Source: CAZSMK01 sp964608095 (GTDB lineage Bacteria; Sumerlaeota; Sumerlaeia; MWCT01; JAGHBZ01). Taken from it: DNA of 39,330 bases. This document shows, in pieces, positions 7,643 through 15,415 of the stretch (the stretch's first letter is position 1; each line of letters begins with the position of its first letter). The position numbers and the translations under genes were made by a program. The stretch is taken from contig CAZSMK010000096.1 of the NCBI GenBank assembly GCA_964608095.1, positions 1 through 39,330 on the forward strand. The letters are read 5' to 3'. A model generated the notes under the pieces. That model had not been told where the DNA came from and searched no databases. It saw only the letters and a program-made list of their open reading frames with translations.

Positions 7643-10060
7643 ATGGTTACGTCGCCCATGCGTTATATAACCTTGGATAAATATACGGAACAGGTACTCG
7701 AGTTCCCGCGAATAAAGGAGATAGTGGCAACAGAGTGTGTTACGGAATCCGGGAAAGTCAGAGCGCGTTCAGCCCAACCCTTTGCGGACCCTGCCGAGGT
7801 TGAACATGAACTTGCCCTTCTCGTAGAACTTCATTCGTTGATAAAAGAATACGAAATCCTTGTCCTTGATGGTCTTCCCGACATCGTTGACCTCCTCAAG
7901 AAGGTTCAGCCAATCCATGCGCATCTGCACGCCGAAGAGTACCGCTCAATTGCCCACTTCACCGAATTAGTCGATACGTGCAAACGCTTTTTCAAGGAAC
8001 ATCGCGATGTGGCGCCCAACTGCTATATCAAATTCAACGCCATGGTCTCCCTCAAGGACCTAACCTGGGTAATCAACAACAAGATAGATGCAAAAGGCGA
8101 GGTAAAGGACGATGCATCGCCGCATCTCAAGGAGCTTCGCAGGGAAATTCATCACCTCGACCACAAAATACATTCCCATCTCGAACACCTTATCAACTCG
8201 TTTCGCGACACGCCCGTTTTACAGGATTATTTCTATAGTATCCGCAACGGCAGGTATGTCCTGCCGGTTCGTTCGGGAAGCAAGAAGCAGCTACCCGGAA
8301 TTATTCAAGGCGCCTCGAATACGGGCGAAACGCTCTTCATAGAACCCTTCGACATAGTTGAGGAAACCAATGACCTCACTGATTTAAGAATCCAGGAGAC
8401 GAACGAAATCCGTAAGATTCTCATTGCCATCGGCGAAGCAGTTCGGCATCACATGCCCGCACTTGTTCAAAATGCAGAACTCATGGAAGAATTGGACTAT
8501 TTGAACGCACGGGCACGATTCGCCCTTAAGTATGGATTGAACGTTCCTGAGCCCGGCTCGAAAAGAACAAAACGGCTGGACGCGATTGACCTGCGGAACA
8601 CACACCATCCCCTGCTCTTTATTCACAACCGCGATAACTCTATTTCGATCGATTTGAGTCTAAGACCTATAGACCGCGTGCTCGTAATTACGGGACCTAA
8701 CGCCGGAGGCAAAACCACCACGCTCAAGACCCTGGGACTCACGGTACTGATGTTTCAGACCGCATTGCCGGTTGCGTGTGCGGTAGATTCGAGGTTCATC
8801 TATTTCAGCGGTGTGTTTGCTGATATCGGCGACGAGCAAGACGTGCAACTCGGCTTGAGCACCTTCACCGCACATGTGAAAAACATAAGCCGGATACTTC
8901 AGGAGGCGACCCCCGACTCGCTCGTGCTCCTTGACGAACTGGGAACCGCCACCGATCCCAATGAGGGTGCGGCGATAGGCGTTGCTGTGCTGGAAGACCT
9001 GTCGGAGAAAGCCGCACTTACCGTCGTTACCTCTCACCTTGCCGGACTCAAAGAGTGGGCGCATACGTTTCCTGCCGCCCGGAACGCAGGGGTTAAACTC
9101 GACGAGGCAACACGAATGCCTTCTTATAAACTGTTCCTCGATGTACCCGGTTCAAGTGAAGCCCTCGTCATCGCAGAAAAGGAAGGACTTCCCGAACCCA
9201 TAATCAACCGCGCACGAAACATCCTCACCCATGACGAACTCAATCTGAGCGACTTGATTCTCTCTTTGCAACAAAAGGAACAAACCCTGGATAAAAAGAT
9301 GCGGTTGCTCGATACTGAAATCGGGAAAGCACAACGCTCGCGTGAACGCCATGAGCGTGAGGCGGCGGAACTTGAACGCGAAAAGAAGGAATGGAAACAT
9401 AATCTGCTGCAAAAGCAGGAGCAGATATTGAAGGAAGCCAGAGAGAAAATCGAACGCATGATCGCCGAGCTCCCGACACGTCAGGCGCTCTCTCACGCCC
9501 GTGAAGAGATAAAAGCAGAATCGGAAAAAATCAATCGGGAACTCGGTCAGATACAGAAAGAATTGAAACCTATACCCAAGGAACTCAAACATATCCAGGA
9601 AGGCGATATTGTCCATGTCCCTTCCTTTAACCAATATGGAAGGGTGACCGCTATAAACCAGCGAGATGATGTAGTGGAAGTCCAGATCAAGAATATGAGC
9701 GTTCAGTTGCCCCTCAGCCACCTTGAACCTGTAAACGAAGAACAAAGACAAAAGGTGATGAAGACTATACAATCGCAGGAAACAGGGATACGTTTCAGAA
9801 TCAGGGAAGGCGCTGAATATTCAATCGACCTGCATGGAATGACCACGGAAGAGGCGGTTGCGAAGGTCGACAAATTCCTCGATAATGCCATCGTCCATAA
9901 CCTGCCATTCGTCAAAATCATCCATGGCTATGGAAGCGGTAAACTCAGGCGCGAACTACATGCTTTTTTGAGCAACCATCCGTATGTTAAATCGTACCAT
10001 TTCGCCTTACCGGAGGAAGGCGGCGCCGCCGCTACTATTGTGGATTTTGTCGATGAGTAG
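7643..10060 (+). CDS. mutS2: endonuclease MutS2 / ribosome-rescue factor
   Basis: This 805-residue protein is of normal MutS2 length. It has an N-terminal core and clamp region, an ABC-type ATPase with Walker A GPNAGGKTT (about 351-359) and Walker B LVLLDELGTATDP (about 427-439), a switch TSHLAGLKEW, a charged coiled coil (about 540-650), a KOW-like beta barrel (EGDIVHVPSFNQYGRV) and a C-terminal Smr domain (IDLHGMTTEEA, HGYGSGKLR, about 728-805). MutS2 proteins lack the mismatch-binding domain. They suppress homologous recombination and/or split collided ribosomes, and the Smr domain supplies the nuclease. The start is uncertain: ATG 7643, ATG 7658 and an upstream TTG at 7577 all lack a clear ribosome binding site. 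Known homologues begin close to MRYITLDKYTEQVLEF, so one of the two ATGs is likely. Confidence 0.95.
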   Translation: MVTSPMRYITLDKYTEQVLEFPRIKEIVATECVTESGKVRARSAQPFADPAEVEHELALLVELHSLIKEYEILVLDGLPDIVDLLKKVQPIHAHLHAEEYRSIAHFTELVDTCKRFFKEHRDVAPNCYIKFNAMVSLKDLTWVINNKIDAKGEVKDDASPHLKELRREIHHLDHKIHSHLEHLINSFRDTPVLQDYFYSIRNGRYVLPVRSGSKKQLPGIIQGASNTGETLFIEPFDIVEETNDLTDLRIQETNEIRKILIAIGEAVRHHMPALVQNAELMEELDYLNARARFALKYGLNVPEPGSKRTKRLDAIDLRNTHHPLLFIHNRDNSISIDLSLRPIDRVLVITGPNAGGKTTTLKTLGLTVLMFQTALPVACAVDSRFIYFSGVFADIGDEQDVQLGLSTFTAHVKNISRILQEATPDSLVLLDELGTATDPNEGAAIGVAVLEDLSEKAALTVVTSHLAGLKEWAHTFPAARNAGVKLDEATRMPSYKLFLDVPGSSEALVIAEKEGLPEPIINRARNILTHDELNLSDLILSLQQKEQTLDKKMRLLDTEIGKAQRSRERHEREAAELEREKKEWKHNLLQKQEQILKEAREKIERMIAELPTRQALSHAREEIKAESEKINRELGQIQKELKPIPKELKHIQEGDIVHVPSFNQYGRVTAINQRDDVVEVQIKNMSVQLPLSHLEPVNEEQRQKVMKTIQSQETGIRFRIREGAEYSIDLHGMTTEEAVAKVDKFLDNAIVHNLPFVKIIHGYGSGKLRRELHAFLSNHPYVKSYHFALPEEGGAAATIVDFVDE

Positions 10061-10085
10061 AAAAAAATACTTCCTTCGATTCAAT

Positions 10086-10523
10086 TCATTCAAGATAGGG
10101 ATACCTTTCCTTCTGCTCTATGGTGAGATTGAGACAATGCGTGTGTACACGTATCATCATGGGAAATATTTCTTCTTCCGTTTTGTTCAGAAAAGCGGTG
10201 AAGTTCTGAAGTTCATATTCGTCCCGTAAAGACTCCTCGAGGGGGATATCACAGTAGTCAAGGTCGTGAAAAACCGTTACCAGGCAAATATAGAAGTCAT
10301 GCGAATGGACTGTTACAAGAGCATCTAAGTGCGAGCCATCATTGAGTAGGAGACGTCCGTTGGTAAAGAAGATATCGTGATCGTCGTAATTCCATGTCCC
10401 GGACTCAGATAAGAAAGGGACAACCCGTTCGCATGCTGAATCAATATTTCCATTCCAGACCCAGATCTCCGAGGTTTGAAAATCCGAAAGTTTCAGGTCA
10501 ACCACGTCTTTTGTTATATTCAT
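10086..10523 (-). CDS. small protein of unknown function
   Basis: This 145-residue acidic soluble protein starts at an ATG with a good AAAGGAGAAAAGC leader, so it is probably a real gene. I do not recognise the family. The N-terminal LKLSDFQTSEIWVWNG recalls small proteins whose opening reads 'L-x-D-(F/L)-x(4)-(V/I)-W-x-(W/F)', often annotated as immunity-like or DUF proteins, but the link is weak. No membrane segment, signal peptide or metal-binding motif stands out. It is convergent with mutS2 (25-bp gap) and borders the hexamer-repeat block upstream, which suggests it lies in a region open to insertion. Confidence 0.55.
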   Translation of the reverse strand: MNITKDVVDLKLSDFQTSEIWVWNGNIDSACERVVPFLSESGTWNYDDHDIFFTNGRLLLNDGSHLDALVTVHSHDFYICLVTVFHDLDYCDIPLEESLRDEYELQNFTAFLNKTEEEIFPMMIRVHTHCLNLTIEQKERYPYLE

Positions 10524-10713
10524 GCTTTTCTCCTTTATTTTACCGCTACTCTTGCCCGTTACTTACAAGACCTCAAAGCGCTCACCTGCGGTTGTGTGGT
10601 CGTCTCATTTCCTATAAGAAAATCCGTCCTGTTTGTATAACCGAGTCATTCGAGGATGTCAAGAACAGAAATTCGAATATAAAGAATAAAAGACTATCTC
10701 CCCTTCCCCCATT

Positions 10714-11055
10714 CTCGCTATCGCTATCGAAATCGCTATTTGGATCGGGTTCGGAAACGCTATCGGGATCGGGTTCGGAAACGCTATCGGAATCGCTATC
10801 GCTATCGAAATCGGAATCGGAATTGGGTTCCGCTTGGCTGGGAACGTGGACAGTCAACACGGCAAATAATCAGTCCCCTGTCTTTTCATCGCTATCGGGT
10901 TCGAAATCGGAATCGCTATCGAAATCGCTATTTGGATCGGGTTCGGAAACGCTATCGGAATCGCTATCGGGATCGGTATCGAAATCGCTATCGGAATCGC
11001 TATCGGAATCGGGAATCGAACCCAATGAGCGGATTATTCTCTTCGTTCCGCCTTG
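10714..11055 (+). repeat. composite hexamer-repeat element, copy 1
   Basis: Two tracts of degenerate hexamers ATCGNN (NN mostly CT, GA, AA or GG; 10714-10832 and 10888-11019) flank a unique core at 10841-10887. The core, reading GTCAACACGGCAAATAATCA and then CAGTCCCCTGTCTTTT, is shared with copies at 26.4 and 30.8 kb. The 3' end CCCAATGAGCGGATTATTCT is shared with the 30.9-kb copy. The 5' approach CCCCCATTC just before the first tract is also shared. The tract is open in most frames, which is why long low-complexity ORFs appear on both strands; they are not genes. The rest of the gap (10524-10713) holds nothing recognisable. Confidence 0.85.
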
Positions 11056-11153
11056 TAAGTTGAAACTCCCCCACCATGAAGTTACTCCTGGGACACTAAC
11101 TCTGGCTGGATCTACCTCAACCGAGAAATCTCGGGTGAAACGGATCATGCAAA

Positions 11154-11226
11154 TCTGAACGGCGCAAATCACCGGCGTGAATGGAGCGCAGCGGAATTTG
11201 CATCCGAGTTGATGCGGTTGTTATAC
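11154..11226 (-). other. attC-like recombination site downstream of rhuM (degenerate)
   Basis: Read on the minus strand, the site opens with GTATAACAACCGCATCAA, passes a GC-rich centre and closes with CCGGTGATTTGCGCC then GTTCAGAT. The outer arms pair imperfectly (AACAACCGCATCAACTCGG against the complement of CCGGTGATTTGCGCCGTT), as in folded attC sites. It starts 12 bp after the rhuM stop codon, the normal cassette position. Both core boxes deviate from RYYYAAC/GTTRRRY. Confidence 0.5.
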
Positions 11227-11238
11227 CCGTTTCTTGTG

Positions 11239-12243
11239 CTATGATTTTTTATGTTTCTTGATTGTGTCCTCAATTTCCTGAAGATCCTGTTTGTCCGCCA
11301 AATCCGCTTCATAGGCTTTTCTCCGCTGATCAAATTCGGAATAAATTTCTCTGACTTTTTGTTCCATTTCCGCATTGGAGATCGAGCCTTTACCGGTAAG
11401 CACCTTTTTATCGTTAAATTCCAGAATGCGGTCCACGTTTTCTTTCCAGAAAGACATGGGTATATCCAGGCGGTTTTTGGCGCGTAACTCGGCTGTTTCC
11501 AGAAAGATGACCACCAGACGGTTCAAAGTGTCTATTTCATCTTCGTTGAGGTAGTTTTTGGCGACAAAAATATCCTGATTGCGGACAATCGAGCCTTTCC
11601 AAGAGGTGAGCGCCATATTTTCCTTTGACGCATCCGCCCGAGATACGATGATTTCGGCGGCTGTTTTGCCGGTTACGGCATAGAGCAGTTTGTTCTGGGT
11701 TTCGGCAAAAAACATCTGAGTGGCTTTGTCTGTGGGGTCGTAATCGCTGCTTAAGGCAAAGAGATCCCGGAGCTTCTGGTAAAAGCGCTTCTCCGAGGCC
11801 CGGATATCCCGGATACGTTCCAGCAGCTCATCAAAGTAGTCCGGCCGGCCGTCGGGATTTTTCAGGCGCTCATCATCCATCACGAAGCCCTTGACCATGT
11901 ATTCCTTCAGGTTACAATTCGCCCAGATCCGGAACTGAGTTCCCCGCTTGCTCCGTACCCGGAAGCCGATGGCCAGAACCATGTCCAGAGCATAAAAGGT
12001 GACGTTGTATTGTTTGCCATCGGCAGCAGTTGTTAAGTAATCCTTAACAACTGAATCTTGCTCTAATTCCCCTTCTTTCAGTATGTTAGAGATGTGCATA
12101 CTGATATTCGGCACCGAGGTGTCAAAAAGTTCGGCGATCTGGTTCTGGTTCATCCAGACCATGCCGTCTCTTGCGTACAGGGAAACAGAGGCTTTGCCGT
12201 CAACGGTATTATAGATGATGATATTCTTTTTGTCGCCGCTCAC
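11239..12243 (-). CDS. rhuM: RhuM family protein
   Basis: This 334-residue protein starts at a GTG with GGAAGGAG nine bases upstream; the GTG overlaps the TGA of a methyltransferase remnant (GTGA). It shows the RhuM hallmarks: N-terminal VWMNQNQIAELFDTSVPNIS (a winged-helix-like segment), YNVTFYALDMVLAIGFRVRS, GTQFRIWANCNLKEYMVKGF, and the Fic-like C-terminal half FLETAELRAKNR. RhuM was named as a Salmonella pathogenicity-island protein and is found widely in accessory islands and next to type I restriction-modification genes. Its biochemical role is not established. Here it follows the end of a lost methyltransferase and precedes an attC-like site, so it has been carried with a defence-type cassette or island. 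Confidence 0.9.
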   Translation of the reverse strand: MSGDKKNIIIYNTVDGKASVSLYARDGMVWMNQNQIAELFDTSVPNISMHISNILKEGELEQDSVVKDYLTTAADGKQYNVTFYALDMVLAIGFRVRSKRGTQFRIWANCNLKEYMVKGFVMDDERLKNPDGRPDYFDELLERIRDIRASEKRFYQKLRDLFALSSDYDPTDKATQMFFAETQNKLLYAVTGKTAAEIIVSRADASKENMALTSWKGSIVRNQDIFVAKNYLNEDEIDTLNRLVVIFLETAELRAKNRLDIPMSFWKENVDRILEFNDKKVLTGKGSISNAEMEQKVREIYSEFDQRRKAYEADLADKQDLQEIEDTIKKHKKS

Positions 12244-12430
12244 TTAGTAGCTCCTTCCAAAATGTTTATCTCATCTTCGGTCAGTCCATAGAAGTCATAG
12301 ACCAGCCTGTCGATTTGTTTTCCCAAACACTCATATCCGCATCCTTATTCTACTGCTTTTCTGCAATGATCTTATACACCAGCAACTCTATCTGCCGAAC
12401 CACGACCTCGTTGGCGGGAGTAATGGTGGG
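12240..12430 (-). pseudogene. remnant of an N6-adenine DNA methyltransferase C-terminus (two frames)
   Basis: On the minus strand, the frame ending at 12350 reads IPTITPANEVVVRQIELLVY followed by KIIAEKQ and stop. A second frame downstream reads KQIDRLVYDFYGLTEDEIN followed by ILEGATK and stops on the TGA at 12240. The motif (E/Q)IDxLVYxxYGLTxEEI is the usual end of Eco57I/type I restriction-modification methyltransferases, and IPxITPxN...IExLV belongs to their target-recognition domain. Nothing of the catalytic domain (NPPY) remains, so only a scar of a restriction-modification locus is left directly upstream of rhuM. Confidence 0.6.
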
Positions 12431-12441
12431 TATTTTAATGA

Positions 12442-12941
12442 TTAACCTGACACTAATACCTCTTCATTAATCCCCATCATCATATTATAGTGAGCTAATT
12501 GGCTAGTAGATTCAAAAATTTTTTTGAAGATCTCCTTGTATTTTTCAATTTCCTCAGGTTTAGGGGTATAATCTATATCGTTAAAAACATCGTGAGAACC
12601 TACATTTACCCAAGAAATAAGAGAACGACAAATTTTCTTTTCTGCTTCATCTTTATAAGTATTGTTCTGCTTCAGGAGTCAATAGAGTTTTACGCCTTAA
12701 AAATACTTTGCGGTTTGAGCTCTTTGACATTAGTATCTTTTTTTGCTTTTTGCAGAATATTCGTGAACAAATATTCTTTTGTGTTGATTATCTCTTTGTT
12801 TATAGCTGATGCTCTTTTTTTGAATTGAGTTGTGCCATACGTCTCTTTAATTGAGCTCAACGATTCACTTGCACGATTCCTAAAATATTCAATTAGTTCT
12901 GCCTTTTTGGTGCCAAGTTTCGTGTCGATTAATATTGTCAT
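12442..12941 (-). pseudogene. cassette gene broken by two frameshifts
   Basis: An ATG at 12941 with AGGAG six bases upstream opens an 83-residue frame (MTILIDTKLGTKKAELIEYF...) that stops at 12690. The reading continues in a second frame (ILRRKTLLTPEAEQYL, to 12653) and a third (NTYKDEAEKKICRSLISWVN ... INEEVLVSG, stop 12442). Joined, they give a plausible ~165-residue soluble, Lys/Glu-rich protein. The last part, with SWVNVGSHDVF, resembles the end of some AAA-type ATPases of defence systems, but this is weak. Its start lies 33 bp past the attC-like site at 12974-13063, as for an integron cassette gene. Prodigal-type callers would report only the first 83 residues. Confidence 0.5.
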
Positions 12942-12973
12942 GAATTCTCCTGAACTGTCATCGATTTATTGAA

Positions 12974-13063
12974 GGCTAACGCTCAGCATCAGCGGCGCCG
13001 CTCATCAACTCTCATTGGGAGCACCCAGCCTTCTACGGCGTCCGCTGGATGCGCGTGTTAGGC
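12974..13063 (-). other. attC-like recombination site between two cassettes
   Basis: On the minus strand this 90-bp site runs from GCCTAAC (13063-13057, a perfect RYYYAAC) to GTTAGCC (12980-12974, one mismatch to GTTRRRY). Its arms are imperfectly complementary: GCGCATCCAGCGGACGCCG faces GCGGCGCCGCTGATGCTGAG, with unpaired bases on one side as in known attC hairpins. It lies 56 bp past the stop of the gene at 13119 and 33 bp before the next ATG, all in the same orientation. Confidence 0.65.
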
Positions 13064-13118
13064 GGCCCGTTCCTGTTCTGCAGTGAACGTCCTATCAGCT
13101 TCTCAGGGCAGTCAAGTA

Positions 13119-13544
13119 TTACGCCGAAAGCCGGACGTATTCTTCCTCAAGACTCGATACGAACTTCTCCGTGAGCCGTTCTGACGGTGGAAGTCCATTC
13201 TCGGCACAGAAAATCGCGAACACCAGACGTTTTACGTCAGCGTCTGGTTCCTTAAAGTCGATGAGCTGCAGGTTGGGACTGTGCAAGGCCATCATTTTCT
13301 TGGCCCTATCCGTCCCGCGTGTACTAAGCATGAGATCAATAGTTTCCTCTTTGCTCTTGCCCGCTTGGCGGCCAGAGAAGTACGCTCGCAGGTTAGACCG
13401 AAAAAGCCCCACTGTCCCCTGCGATATATTGAAACGGTACCAAAGGACCAGGAGCACAAGCGATAAGATACCCGCCAACCACAATCCGATCATAGGCAAT
13501 AATACCACGAACACAGCTATTCCGACCATTAGAACGAGACACAT
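13119..13544 (-). CDS. small two-TM protein of unknown function in a gene cassette
   Basis: The start is the ATG at 13544, preceded by a near-perfect AGGAGGTGACT; the longer ORF reading upstream to 13724 runs through an attC-like site and should be ignored. The 141-residue product opens with two adjacent membrane helices (about residues 2-20 and 21-38, GIAVFVVLLPMIGLWLAGI) and then a basic and polar cytoplasmic part (LRAYFSGRQAGKSKEETIDL ... LTEKFVSSLEEEYV). I do not recognise a family. Flanking attC-like sites on both sides and the short leader are typical of integron cassette genes, most of which are orphans. Confidence 0.65.
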   Translation of the reverse strand: MCLVLMVGIAVFVVLLPMIGLWLAGILSLVLLVLWYRFNISQGTVGLFRSNLRAYFSGRQAGKSKEETIDLMLSTRGTDRAKKMMALHSPNLQLIDFKEPDADVKRLVFAIFCAENGLPPSERLTEKFVSSLEEEYVRLSA

Positions 13545-13585
13545 GCTCCAGTCACCTCCTATAGCTATGCCAATGGCTCCCGACC

Positions 13586-13670
13586 GCCTAACGTGGTGCG
13601 AGATGAGCCGGGGAGGCGGGCTGGCGCGAAGCGACAGGACGCCGACATCCGCTCGATTGAGCAGTTCAGG
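13586..13670 (-). other. attC-like site upstream of the cassette gene
   Basis: On the minus strand the site ends in GTTAGGC (13592-13586, perfect GTTRRRY), 41 bp before the cassette ATG. Its partner arm starts at CCTGAAC (13670-13664, degenerate). Inner pairing is partial (GAGCGG facing CCGGCTC). A further degenerate GTTCGGC core occurs near 13690. Confidence 0.45.
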
Positions 13671-13856
13671 ACCGCGCGGAGCGCCGGGCCGAACTGTGAG
13701 AGCCTTGATCTGGCACGACGTCACAGCAACGTAATCTTAACCCTCGCAGGTTGATTTTCTTCTTCCCTTCCTCCGGGGAAAAAATTCATATTGCGATAAT
13801 ATTCTCACGGTCGATCACGTGCAACAAAAAATGAACATTGTCATAATTTTTGGTTC

Positions 13857-14105
13857 ATCATCGCTATCGAAATCGCTATCGGGGTCGGAATCGGAACTTC
13901 GGTATCCCCGAGAAACGGCCTTACCGTCACGGATTAGCCACTGATCACGTGCGGCTCGATGAAAACTCTTTAGTCCCGCTGCCTTCTCGTAAACCCATAG
14001 CCCCCATAGCCAATGAATAGACGATGGACGTCCAATTTATCATGTCCCACTCCCTTATTATACCATTCCCGAGTTCGATCCCGATCCCGATTTCGATTTG
14101 GATTT
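13857..14105. repeat. inverted pair of ATCGNN hexamer tracts
   Basis: A plus-oriented tract (13857-13897: ATCGCT, ATCGAA, ATCGCT, ATCGGG, GTCGGA, ATCGGA) faces a minus-oriented tract (14069-14105, built of CGATCC and CGATTT units). They could pair across ~170 bp, which include two CCCATAGCC 9-mers (13994-14011). The unique core of the other copies is absent. With the attC-like site it fills the 610-bp gene-free gap 13545-14154. Confidence 0.65.
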
Positions 14106-14154
14106 TCATCAAAAATCTTTGGGGTGCGTTGACCAATGACAGCGTATGCCTGCA

Positions 14155-15321
14155 TTACATTCGCAGGAAAAAGAAGGCTATCCACAAAAGAAACCATGCG
14201 GAAAAAATATGCAGTTTGAATTTTGTATCAGCGCCAAGCAGTATAATGGCGCCCAAAATATAAAACTCCGAAAAGATGCGAAGGAATCCCCAATCTTCCC
14301 GCCAGATCTGATGCGGCATCATACTCATTAAAAAGAAAAAGAGGAGAAACGATACCTTCTCGAACGGATTGGCTTTGCTTGAACGAAATGACGTGATAAC
14401 AGCGAGGGTAAAAACTCCGAGCAAACAGACCTCTGGAATCCATGCCCTGGAAAAGGTGACCTTTCCTTTTGCGAGAAGCACCACGTGCTGTATAAAACCG
14501 AAAAAAGGAAATACAAATTGTCGGTGTCCACCGGGAGAAAATGACTCATGCCAGTTGTATGATATGAAGAATCCAGCCGTAAAATAAATTATGGCGGGAA
14601 ACAGAAAAAAATGCCATTTGATTCGTGGTGTGCGGTCAGCCACAAAAAAACTGCTGAAAAATACTATCATCGCAGCGAAAGAAACCACTATAGGGCTCTG
14701 TCGAGACAACACGGCAAGGGATAAGAGAACCGTAGCCAAACTATGTTTTTCACGCCGTATCATAAGGAAGGCGGCAAGTAAAAGAAAGGCAGCAAGAATC
14801 TCAGTTAGATCGCGAGCCAGTGAGAGGAGAAACCCGGGATAAAACGGAAAAAGGATACCCCATATTGCAGGTCTGTCGAGTGAGCGTGCAATTGAACACC
14901 CTATCCACGCCATCGCACATAACGCCGCGTAATTTACGAAAATAAGCATTATGGACGTCAGAAAAGGAGAACCCATTGAAAGAAACCACACAATCAGTGG
15001 ATAAAGAATTCTTTGGTGACGATAAGACGGGATATCGAGTGTAATCCCGTGCTCTGTTTCGCTGTTCGTAAAAGGATTGAGTGCAAGCCGATAATTAAAT
15101 TGACCGTCATAGCCCGCGGAATTGCTCATTACAGTCAGGCTTGAAGGTACTTTCTCGGGATCGCACCAGACGTCTCCTGCGGTAACAGAATATGAAGGAT
15201 CGAATCCATTGAGGATGAGGCGAACAATAATAAAAGCAAAATATAATCCACCGACAAGAAGAGTACACAAGGCAGGACTATCGAATGTACGTCGTAAGGA
15301 GCCGCTATCTATTTCTTTCAT
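14155..15321 (-). CDS. polytopic membrane protein, GT-C glycosyltransferase-like
   Basis: This 388-residue protein has about ten hydrophobic segments. The first long loop carries SNSAGYDGQFNYRLALNPF (about residues 66-84). A YDGQ(F/Y)xY motif followed by (A/D)P is a signature of a widespread family of GT87/GT39-like membrane proteins, where acidic residues in this loop are expected to bind the lipid-linked donor. A second motif, SYRHQRILYPLIVWFLSMG (about 97-115), is also typical of that family. A weak GCAGGAACTGT leader precedes the ATG. It lies 94 bp downstream of the UbiA gene in the same direction and may be the third gene of that operon, in which case it could use a polyprenyl-phosphate sugar as donor. 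The acceptor is unknown. Confidence 0.7.
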   Translation of the reverse strand: MKEIDSGSLRRTFDSPALCTLLVGGLYFAFIIVRLILNGFDPSYSVTAGDVWCDPEKVPSSLTVMSNSAGYDGQFNYRLALNPFTNSETEHGITLDIPSYRHQRILYPLIVWFLSMGSPFLTSIMLIFVNYAALCAMAWIGCSIARSLDRPAIWGILFPFYPGFLLSLARDLTEILAAFLLLAAFLMIRREKHSLATVLLSLAVLSRQSPIVVSFAAMIVFFSSFFVADRTPRIKWHFFLFPAIIYFTAGFFISYNWHESFSPGGHRQFVFPFFGFIQHVVLLAKGKVTFSRAWIPEVCLLGVFTLAVITSFRSSKANPFEKVSFLLFFFLMSMMPHQIWREDWGFLRIFSEFYILGAIILLGADTKFKLHIFSAWFLLWIAFFFLRM

Positions 15322-15415
15322 ACAGTTCCTGCAGAATAGAATGTGGATGAATCTTTTTATGAGCTGGACGGGAAGAAATCAATGACTTTTTCGAGCATAA
15401 TCGCGTCCTGAAATA

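Noticed and set aside
10714..11055. CRISPR-like array
   Set aside because: Units are 6 bp with no spacer, and no cas gene is present.
10394..11158. Open frame of 254 codons rich in Ser/Glu/Gly, plus opposing frames rich in Asp-Ser
   Set aside because: Produced by the ATCGNN hexamers, which rarely contain stops in any frame. There is no ribosome binding site, and the frame runs from one repeat block into unrelated DNA.
13171..13734. 187-codon plus-strand ORF and the N-terminal 60 codons of the opposing ORF
   Set aside because: They run through an attC-like site, and an AGGAGGTGACT leader fixes the real minus-strand start at 13544.
13740..14150. Integron integrase gene or attI site upstream of the cassette array
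   Set aside because: No ORF with integrase motifs is present; the gap holds only hexamer and 9-mer repeats.
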